Position numbers and translations under genes: made by a program
Source of the DNA: UBA668 sp046052275
GTDB taxonomy: Bacteria > Actinomycetota > Acidimicrobiia > Acidimicrobiales > Ilumatobacteraceae
DNA: 5,033 nucleotides
NCBI GenBank assembly: GCA_046052275.1
Contig: JBJOMQ010000186.1
Coordinates: 1 to 5,033, forward strand
Direction of reading: 5' to 3'
Notes under the pieces: model-generated
Seen by the model: only the letters and a program-made list of their open reading frames with translations
The model's database searches: none
What the model was told of the DNA's origin: nothing
In this document: piece by piece, positions 1 to 5,033 of the stretch
Layout: the number at the start of each line of letters is the position of its first letter
Position numbering within the stretch: the stretch's first letter is position 1

Positions 1-1341
1 GGAACTGCGAGCCGAGTACGCCTCGGATGGAACTATCGCAAGCTGTACGCGGCGACGGCGCTGTCGAATGTCGGCGACGGCATGGCCGGCATCGCCTACC
101 CGTGGCTGGCCACGGCCACCACGCGCAATCCGCTGCTCATTGCGGTCATCGCCGCTGCACAGCGACTCCCATGGCTGCTGTTCACCCTGCCTGCCGGGGT
201 GATCACCGACAGGGTCGACCGCCGCAAGGCGATGGTGGCCACCGATGCGATCCGAGGCGTCCTCACGCTCCTCGTCGCCGTGGCGGTGCTGAGCCGCGAG
301 GCACTGCTGCCGGCCCCTGACGCTGTCGATTCTGTGCAGGGCACCCGCGTCGACGTGTACGTCATGCTGCTTGTGGCAACGCTGCTGCTGGGCTGCGCAG
401 AGGTGCTGCGCGACAACTGCGGGCAGACGTTCATGCCGTCGATCGTGGCTCCCGAGCACCTCGAGCGGGCGAATGGCCGCATGTGGAGCATCGAGTCGGT
501 CGCCAACACGTTCATCGGCCCGCCGATCGGCTCGCTGCTCCTCGTGTCGGCGTTCTCGCTGCCGTTCTTCGTCGATGCCGGCTCGTTCTTCGTCTCTGCC
601 GCCCTCCTCATGCTGATTCCGGGCACCTTCCGCGCTGCCCGTCCCGAACTGGAGGGTGACCGGCCGTCGTGGATCACCGACGTACGCGAAGGAGTCCGGT
701 GGCTTCGAGGCCATCGGCTGCTGTGGTCGATGGCGATCATCCTCGGGCTGATGAACATGGCGAACATGATCTCGGGGGCGCTGTTCGTGCTGTTCTCGCA
801 GGAGGTGCTCGGCGTCACTCCGCTCACGTTCACGCTGATGGGCTTTGGCTTCGCCGTCGGCGGCATCATCGGCGGCTATGTGGCCCCGTGGATGTCGCGC
901 ACCTTCGGCAGCGGCACGTGCCTCGCACTCACCCTCGCCTCGGCGATGGTGATGCAGACCACGGTCGGGTTCCTCTCGTCGTGGCCGGTGGTCACTGCGG
1001 TCGTGCTCGTCGGCACGCTGCTCGGCAGTTCGTGGAATGTCATCACCGTGAGCCTGCGCCAGACGATCATCCCGTCGCATCTCCTCGGCAGGGTGAACAG
1101 CGTGTACCGGTTCTTCGCGTGGGGGATGATGCCCATCGGCGCTGCGATCGGCGGCGCGCTGGTGGTCGTCGTCGACCGGTTCGCCTCGCGCGAGACGGCA
1201 CTCCGGTCGGTGTGGTGGGTCGACGGACTCGTGCACGCAGGGCTGCTGGTGGCAGGGCTGCGCCTCCTCACCACCGAGCGCCTCGAGTCGGCCCGTGCAG
1301 CGGCGCTCGCAGCGCGCGACGGGACTGCGTCGCCGGCATGA
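1..1341 (+). CDS. MFS exporter, 12 TM (5' end off window)
   Basis: This is an integral membrane transporter of the major facilitator superfamily, probably an efflux pump for a small molecule; the substrate cannot be read from sequence. The frame is open from base 1 to the TGA at 1339-1341 (446 residues visible). An ATG at 82 exists, but the upstream in-frame residues (LGWNYRKLYAATALSNVGDG) look like the usual cytoplasmic N-terminus and first helix of this family, so the true start lies at or just beyond the left edge. About twelve hydrophobic segments can be counted. The loop between helices 2 and 3 carries the MFS motif-A core DRVDRRK (bases 208-228). The layout most resembles the MFS_3 / EntS / macrolide-efflux type, by recollection rather than search. 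A long acidic/polar loop follows helix 6, as expected between the two six-helix halves. The stop overlaps the next start (ATGA), so the two genes are probably cotranscribed and translationally coupled. Confidence 0.85.
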   Translation, partial: GTASRVRLGWNYRKLYAATALSNVGDGMAGIAYPWLATATTRNPLLIAVIAAAQRLPWLLFTLPAGVITDRVDRRKAMVATDAIRGVLTLLVAVAVLSREALLPAPDAVDSVQGTRVDVYVMLLVATLLLGCAEVLRDNCGQTFMPSIVAPEHLERANGRMWSIESVANTFIGPPIGSLLLVSAFSLPFFVDAGSFFVSAALLMLIPGTFRAARPELEGDRPSWITDVREGVRWLRGHRLLWSMAIILGLMNMANMISGALFVLFSQEVLGVTPLTFTLMGFGFAVGGIIGGYVAPWMSRTFGSGTCLALTLASAMVMQTTVGFLSSWPVVTAVVLVGTLLGSSWNVITVSLRQTIIPSHLLGRVNSVYRFFAWGMMPIGAAIGGALVVVVDRFASRETALRSVWWVDGLVHAGLLVAGLRLLTTERLESARAAALAARDGTASPA

Positions 1342-2042
1342 GCGACGCGCGCCTCGACCTGCTCATCGACCGGCGCGCAGCGGTGCAGCGCGTCGAGCTC
1401 GACAGCACGTCGTGGGTCGATCTCGTGCGGGGCTTCGTGCGCGAGCCTGCCGAGGTGCTCGGCCGGGTGCTCGCCGAGGTGCCCTTCGCCCAGTACGAGG
1501 TGCTCCGCTACGACCGCTACGTGCCCGAGCGACGGCTCGGTGCCACCATTCGGCCTGATGCCGACCCGCTCGTGCGGCAGGTCGACATGCACCTGCGAGC
1601 CGCCTATCGACAGCAGTTCGACGGCGCGGTAGCGATGCTCTACCGCGACGGCGACGACTTCCAGGGCCTGCACAGCGACCGCGAGATGCGCTGGCTCGAC
1701 GACACGCGCATCGCCATCGCCGTGCTCGGCGTCCGACGTCCGTTCGTGCTGCGACCACGCGGGTCGTGGCAGGCGGCCGCTGCCGAGCGCGTCCCGGCGG
1801 GCAGCGGACCCGACGACATCGTGCTGATGCCAGGCGAGGGTGACCTGCTGGTGATGGGCGGCCGCTGCCAGGCCGACTGGCTGCACGGCGTGCCGGCAGC
1901 GGCGGCGAGCGAACCGCGTGTCTCGCTCACCTGGCGGTGGACCTCGCGGCGGGGACGTCCTGACACGGCGCCGGGCTACTTCGAGGGCCGGCAGTTCAGC
2001 GACGCACCCCGTCGGCGGGGCCATCGGCGCAGCCCGGGCTGA
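1338..2042 (+). CDS. AlkB-like 2OG/Fe(II) dioxygenase
   Basis: The product is a cytoplasmic 234-residue protein of the AlkB family, whose members oxidatively remove alkyl groups from bases in DNA or RNA using 2-oxoglutarate, O2 and Fe(II). Visible motifs are YRDGDDFQGLHSDRE at 102-116, giving iron ligands H112 and D114 plus E116; the distal iron ligand H183 in DWLHGVP; and R194/R200 in RVSLTWRW, matching the R-x5-R that binds 2-oxoglutarate. The HxDxE spacing and YxDG motif are closer to ALKBH2/ALKBH3 than to E. coli AlkB, whose motif has one more residue. The Asn of the usual N-x-Y motif is Met100 here. The ATG is chosen because it forms an ATGA overlap with the exporter stop and gives a normal family length; there is no good Shine-Dalgarno, consistent with coupling to upstream translation. 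The C-terminal tail is basic (RRRGHRRSPG). Family is secure; substrate and repair activity are inferred. Confidence 0.9.
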   Translation: MSDARLDLLIDRRAAVQRVELDSTSWVDLVRGFVREPAEVLGRVLAEVPFAQYEVLRYDRYVPERRLGATIRPDADPLVRQVDMHLRAAYRQQFDGAVAMLYRDGDDFQGLHSDREMRWLDDTRIAIAVLGVRRPFVLRPRGSWQAAAAERVPAGSGPDDIVLMPGEGDLLVMGGRCQADWLHGVPAAAASEPRVSLTWRWTSRRGRPDTAPGYFEGRQFSDAPRRRGHRRSPG

Positions 2043-2046
2043 CCTG

Positions 2047-2066
2047 TTCCGCTCTGCGGAATTCTT
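2047..2066 (+). terminator. Possible weak intrinsic terminator hairpin
   Basis: Five bases after the dioxygenase stop there is a perfect 6-bp inverted repeat, TTCCGC-TCT-GCGGAA (2047-2061), followed by the short T-rich run TTCTT. A flanking G-T wobble could add one pair. Position and shape fit a short rho-independent terminator for the exporter-dioxygenase unit. The stem is short and the T-tract imperfect, so it may be weak or coincidental. Confidence 0.4.
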
Positions 2067-2095
2067 GGGACGGTCGTGCCGGAAAAGGGTCCCAA
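2065..2095. repeat. Inverted repeat TTGGGAC-N17-GTCCCAA
   Basis: A perfect 7-bp inverted repeat, TTGGGAC (2065-2071) and GTCCCAA (2089-2095), is separated by 17 bases in the gap upstream of the formate dehydrogenase genes. It sits just upstream of the putative -35 (2101-2106), where an activator or other dimeric regulator could bind; this role is inference. The right arm lies in GGGTCCC, itself nearly self-complementary. No T-tract follows, so it does not look like a terminator. A chance match in G/C-rich DNA is possible. Confidence 0.35.
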
Positions 2096-2100
2096 TGCGG

Positions 2101-2129
2101 TCGACTGGCATGGGGTGCCGTCCTAACAT
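2101..2129 (+). promoter_or_regulatory. Putative sigma-A promoter for fds genes
   Basis: The hexamer TAACAT (2124-2129) fits the TAnnnT -10 pattern of actinobacterial housekeeping promoters. A TCGACT (2101-2106) that matches TTGACA at four of six positions lies 17 bases upstream, the ideal spacing. Transcription would begin around 2136-2138, essentially at the TTG start of the next gene, implying a leaderless or almost leaderless message. It is supported only by motif and position in the sole intergenic gap of the window. Confidence 0.4.
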
Positions 2130-2137
2130 GAGGAGCC

Positions 2138-4243
2138 TTGAGCGCATCCTCGACCTCCCCTGACGCGTCATCGAACGGACACCGCCCCGACGGGGCACTG
2201 GCCGCCGGTCTCGCCACCGAGCTCGAGTCGATCGTCAGCGAGCATGCCCGCATCCGCGGCGGCCTCCTGCCCGCCCTGCACGCCGTGCAGCAGCGCGCCG
2301 GTTATGTGCCGCAGGCGCTCATCCCGGTACTGGCCGATGCGTTCAACATCGGGGTGGCCGAGGTGCACGGCGTCATCAGCTTTTACCACGACTTCCGCAC
2401 GGTGCCGCCGAAGGGCCCCGTGATGCAGGTCTGCCGCGCCGAGGCGTGCCAGGCGCGCGGCGGCCGCGAGGTGTGGGAGTCGGCGCAGACTGCAGCCGAA
2501 GGCGAGGGCATCGAGGTGCTCGAGGTGTTCTGCCTCGGCAACTGCGCCAACGGCCCTGCGGTGCTCATCGACGGGCATCTGCACTCGAATGTCGATGCAT
2601 CCGACATCGTCGGCCTCGTCAGCGTCACCGCCCGGCGCCGCGCGGTCATCGCAGAGAGCATCCCCACCGAGGGCGTGGCACCCGACGACACGGTGGTGTA
2701 CGTGCCGCGCGATGCGGCGGCACGCGCTGCCGGCGCCGACGAGGTTGCTGCCGCACTGGCCGTGACGCCCGGCATCCGGGTGGTGCGCAATGGATCGCGC
2801 GGGATGCTGTGGCTCGAGCCGATGATCGAGGTCGTCACGCCAGAGGGGCGCATCGCCTACGGGCCGGTGCACGTCGACGACGTCGACTCGCTCGTCGCCG
2901 CCGATCTCCGTGCCGCCGGCGAGCATCCGCTGCGCCTCGGACCCACCGAGCAGCTGCCGTGGATGCAGCGCCAGCAGCGCGTCACGTTCCGCCGCGTCGG
3001 CGTGATCGACCCGGTCGATCCCGACGACTACGCGGCCCACGGCGGGATCGCCGGACTGCGCCGGGCGCTCTCGATGTCGCCCGCCGACGTTGTCGCTGAG
3101 ATCACCGACAGCGGTCTGCGTGGCCGCGGCGGTGCCGCATTCCCCACGGGAATCAAGTGGCGCACCGTGCTCGACGCCCCCGGTGACGAGAAGTACATCG
3201 TCTGCAATGCCGACGAGGGCGACAGCGGCACGTTCGCTGACCGGATGCTGATGGAAGGCGATCCGCTCACGCTCATCGAGGGCATGGTCATCGCCGGCTG
3301 GGCGGTGGGTGCACACGACGGCTACATCTACGTGCGCAGCGAATATCCCGATGCCATCACGGCGCTTCAGCAGGCCGTGGCCGCCGCCGAGGCGCGAGGC
3401 TGGCTCGGCGACAGCGTGCTGGGCAGCGGATTCGCGTTCCGGATGCACGTACGGGTCGGAGCAGGTGCCTACATCTGCGGCGAGGAGACCGCCCTGCTCG
3501 AGAGCCTCGAAGGCCGCCGCGGTGTCGTGCGTGCCAAGCCCCCGCTGCCCGCCCTCGAAGGCCTGTGGGGCAAGCCCACCGTGGTCAACAACGTGCTCAG
3601 CCTCGGCAGCGTGCCGGCCATCCTCGCCGACGGCGCCGCCGCCTATGCCGCCCTCGGAACCGGCCGCAGCCGCGGCACGCAGGTGTTCCAGCTCGCCGGC
3701 AACATCAAGCGGGGTGGCATCGTCGAGACGGCGTTCGGCATCTCACTCGGCGAGCTCGTCAACGACCTCGGTGGCGGGGTGCGCAGCGGCTCGGCGGTGC
3801 GCGCCGTGCAGGTGGGCGGCCCGCTGGGCGCGTACGTCCCAGCCGACCGACTCGACCTCGCAATGGACTACGAGACCTTCGCAGCAGCTGACGCCATGGT
3901 GGGCCACGGCGGCATCGTGGTCTTCGGCGAATCGGTCGACATGCTTGCTCAGGCGAGATTCGCCATGGAGTTCTGCGCTGCCGAGAGCTGCGGCAAGTGC
4001 ACGCCGTGTCGCATCGGCAGCACCCGCGGCGTCGAGCTGATCGACCGAATCGCAGCCGCCCGCGACTCGGGCGACGACGCAAGCGGCGACATCTCCACAT
4101 TGCTCGACCTGTGCGAGGTGATGGCAGACGGCTCGCTGTGCGCGATGGGCGGCCTGACGCCGATGCCGGTGCGAAGTGCGCTCACCCACTTCGCCGACGA
4201 TTTCCACGGGCAGCCCCACGTGATGCAAGGAGCACGCCAATGA
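2138..4243 (+). CDS. fdsGB: NAD-dependent formate dehydrogenase diaphorase, FdsG-FdsB fusion
   Basis: A 701-residue soluble diaphorase that would take electrons from the formate dehydrogenase catalytic subunit and reduce NAD+. Residues about 25-165 are an FdsG/NuoE thioredoxin-like domain with [2Fe-2S] ligands C99, C104, C132 and C136 (CRAEAC and CLGNC). A linker at about 165-185 leads to an FdsB/NuoF-like part: a cysteine-free thioredoxin-like domain (about 186-275, opening VYVPRD), the FMN/NADH domain with GLRGRGGAAFPTG (326-338), CNADEGDSGTFADR (356-369) and GAGAYICGEE (441-450), then an SLBB-like stretch, and the C-terminal [4Fe-4S] ligands C618, C621, C624 (SCGKCTPCR) and C668. The DEGDSGTFADR form is typical of FdsB/HoxF rather than complex I NuoF. 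In-frame TGA at 2129-2131 forces the start to 2132 or later; TTG at 2138 is the first option, with CTG at 2198 as the only other one that keeps the domain. An AGGAG precedes the TTG by just two bases. The gene ends in an ATGA overlap with the catalytic subunit gene. A HoxF-type diaphorase is the main alternative, disfavoured by the downstream gene. Confidence 0.9.
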   Translation: MSASSTSPDASSNGHRPDGALAAGLATELESIVSEHARIRGGLLPALHAVQQRAGYVPQALIPVLADAFNIGVAEVHGVISFYHDFRTVPPKGPVMQVCRAEACQARGGREVWESAQTAAEGEGIEVLEVFCLGNCANGPAVLIDGHLHSNVDASDIVGLVSVTARRRAVIAESIPTEGVAPDDTVVYVPRDAAARAAGADEVAAALAVTPGIRVVRNGSRGMLWLEPMIEVVTPEGRIAYGPVHVDDVDSLVAADLRAAGEHPLRLGPTEQLPWMQRQQRVTFRRVGVIDPVDPDDYAAHGGIAGLRRALSMSPADVVAEITDSGLRGRGGAAFPTGIKWRTVLDAPGDEKYIVCNADEGDSGTFADRMLMEGDPLTLIEGMVIAGWAVGAHDGYIYVRSEYPDAITALQQAVAAAEARGWLGDSVLGSGFAFRMHVRVGAGAYICGEETALLESLEGRRGVVRAKPPLPALEGLWGKPTVVNNVLSLGSVPAILADGAAAYAALGTGRSRGTQVFQLAGNIKRGGIVETAFGISLGELVNDLGGGVRSGSAVRAVQVGGPLGAYVPADRLDLAMDYETFAAADAMVGHGGIVVFGESVDMLAQARFAMEFCAAESCGKCTPCRIGSTRGVELIDRIAAARDSGDDASGDISTLLDLCEVMADGSLCAMGGLTPMPVRSALTHFADDFHGQPHVMQGARQ
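4227..4232 (+). promoter_or_regulatory. Strong ribosome binding site for fdsA
   Basis: AAGGAG lies inside the end of the fused diaphorase gene, seven bases before the ATG at 4240. This near-consensus site at ideal spacing fixes the start of the catalytic subunit and, with the ATGA overlap, suggests balanced, coupled synthesis of the two subunits. It contrasts with the poorly spaced site before the TTG at 2138. Confidence 0.75.
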
Positions 4244-5033
4244 CCCTCAGCCTGTCGTTCTTCGAGAAGGACCTCGGCACGCCGGCGCCCGACCGAGCCG
4301 AGCGCACGCCGGCGCCTGCCACGGTCGAGGTCACCATCGACGGCCGTCGTGTCGCCGTGGCCGAGGGAACGTCGGTGATGCGCGCCGCTGCGCTTGCCGG
4401 TGTCGATGTCCCCAAGCTGTGCGCCACCGACTCGCTCGATCCCTTCGGCTCGTGCCGCCTGTGCCTCGTCGAGATCGACGGCCGCCGGGGTACGCCGGCG
4501 TCGTGCACCACGCCGTGCACGCCCGGCATGTCGGTCACCACGCAGTCGCCCAAGCTCGAGCGCCTCCGCCGAGGCGTGATGGAGCTGTACATCAGCGACC
4601 ATCCGCTCGACTGCCTCACCTGCGCCGCCAACGGCGATTGCGAACTGCAGGACATGGCCGGCGAGGTCGGCCTGCGCGAGGTCCGGTACGGCTACGAGGG
4701 CGAGAACCACCTCGGCCTCGGCAAGGACACCTCGAACCCGTACTTCACCTTCGACTCGTCGAAGTGCATTGTCTGCTCGCGCTGCGTGCGGGCATGCGAG
4801 GAGATCCAGGGCACGTTCGCCCTCACCATCGAGGGCCGAGGCTTCGGTTCCCGGGTGGCAGCCGGATTCAAGGGCTCGTTCTTCGACAGCGCGTGTGTCA
4901 GCTGCGGCGCCTGCGTGCAGGCGTGCCCCACGGCCACGCTCACCGAGAACTCGGTCATCGAGCACGGCCAGCCCCGGCGCGAGGTGCTCACCACCTGCGC
5001 CTACTGCGGCGTGGGCTGCTCGTTCAAGGCCGA
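4240..5033 (+). CDS. fdsA: Formate dehydrogenase catalytic alpha subunit (3' end off window)
   Basis: This is the N-terminal 264 residues of the molybdenum/tungsten-bisPGD subunit that oxidises formate to CO2; family members are about 900-960 residues, so most of the catalytic domain is missing. In order: a [2Fe-2S] ferredoxin domain (about 28-105) with C61, C72, C75 and C89 (plus an extra C93); a NuoG-type His-Cys3 [4Fe-4S] site H121, C125, C128, C134 (HPLDCLTCAANGDC); two ferredoxin-like [4Fe-4S] sites, C176/C179/C182/C186 and C219/C222/C225/C229; and the start of the molybdopterin oxidoreductase domain with C253, C256 and C260 (CAYCGVGC) as three ligands of the cluster nearest the metal. 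The double ferredoxin module argues for FdsA/FdhA and against complex I NuoG, where those clusters reside in NuoI. The ATG overlaps the upstream stop and follows AAGGAG. The active-site Cys or Sec, which would decide formate specificity, lies beyond the right edge, so the substrate is inferred from architecture and the FdsGB partner. Confidence 0.88.
   Translation, partial: MTLSLSFFEKDLGTPAPDRAERTPAPATVEVTIDGRRVAVAEGTSVMRAAALAGVDVPKLCATDSLDPFGSCRLCLVEIDGRRGTPASCTTPCTPGMSVTTQSPKLERLRRGVMELYISDHPLDCLTCAANGDCELQDMAGEVGLREVRYGYEGENHLGLGKDTSNPYFTFDSSKCIVCSRCVRACEEIQGTFALTIEGRGFGSRVAAGFKGSFFDSACVSCGACVQACPTATLTENSVIEHGQPRREVLTTCAYCGVGCSFKA

Noticed and set aside
82..84. ATG at 82 as the start of the MFS gene
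   Set aside because: The in-frame upstream residues continue the expected first helix (YRKLYAATALSNVGDG), so starting at 82 would remove half of helix 1.
2128..2163. ATG-initiated 11-residue reading frame (MRSLERILDLP) overlapping the TTG start, as a possible leader peptide
   Set aside because: It has no good Shine-Dalgarno, no run of regulatory codons, and its ATG overlaps the putative -10, so it would probably not be in the transcript.
2693..2698. GTG codons at the FdsG-FdsB junction as a separate FdsB start
   Set aside because: They match where stand-alone FdsB proteins begin (VYVPRD), but no stop precedes them and no Shine-Dalgarno-like sequence is visible, so a fusion is simpler.
876..3448. 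Long open frames on the minus strand (876-2198 and 2168-3448, over 400 codons each)
   Set aside because: They lie antisense to genes with clear motifs, translate to low-complexity Arg/Ala/His-rich protein with no recognisable domain, and are expected from G/C-biased third positions.
3949..4965. Minus-strand open frame of 338 codons opposite the end of fdsGB and the start of fdsA
   Set aside because: It is antisense to unmistakable Fe-S cluster motifs and has no domain-like pattern; an artefact of high GC.
4240..5033. NuoG subunit of respiratory complex I
   Set aside because: The [2Fe-2S] and His-Cys3 sites are shared with NuoG, but the two ferredoxin-type C-x2-C-x2-C-x3-C sites before CAYCGVGC are an FdsA/FdhA feature, and the adjacent fused NuoE-NuoF-like gene is of FdsGB type.

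Overview
The window is high-GC DNA (by eye about two thirds G+C) with G/C-biased third codon positions, ATGA start/stop overlaps and a TTG start. This suggests an actinobacterium. The combination of an FdsGB-type fusion with an FdsA-type subunit would suit Acidimicrobiia/Ilumatobacter-like lineages, but that placement is an impression from memory and was not tested. All genes are on the + strand, in two transcriptional blocks separated by a short intergenic gap.

Block 1 (1-2042) holds the 3' part of a 12-helix major facilitator superfamily exporter that is cut by the left window edge. It overlaps by an ATGA junction with a complete AlkB-like 2-oxoglutarate/Fe(II) dioxygenase gene. The dioxygenase keeps the iron triad (H112, D114, H183) and the paired arginines (R194, R200), but has Met where AlkB proteins normally have the Asn of the N-x-Y motif.

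The intergenic gap (2043-2137, 95 bases) contains a short hairpin just after the dioxygenase stop, a perfect 7-bp inverted repeat with a 17-nt spacer, and a plausible sigma-A type promoter. The -10 of that promoter lies so close to the TTG start of the next gene that the transcript may be nearly leaderless.

Block 2 (2138-5033) encodes a soluble NAD-dependent, molybdenum/tungsten formate dehydrogenase of the Fds type. The first gene is a natural fusion of the FdsG (NuoE-like) and FdsB (NuoF-like) subunits into one diaphorase polypeptide of 701 residues. The second gene, again joined by ATGA and with a strong ribosome binding site, is the catalytic FdsA subunit. It is cut by the right edge after 264 residues, having shown ligands for five Fe-S clusters: one [2Fe-2S], one His-Cys3 [4Fe-4S], two ferredoxin-type [4Fe-4S], and the cluster next to the Mo/W site. 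Formate electrons would flow from the metal site (off-window) through the FdsA clusters to the FdsB-like [4Fe-4S] and FMN and on to NAD+.

I found no CRISPR array, tRNA, rRNA, insertion sequence or clearly new system. The points most worth a second look are the Asn-to-Met change in the AlkB-like protein, the unusual start region of the fused diaphorase, the fusion itself, and the coupling of an exporter with a nucleic-acid-repair-type dioxygenase.
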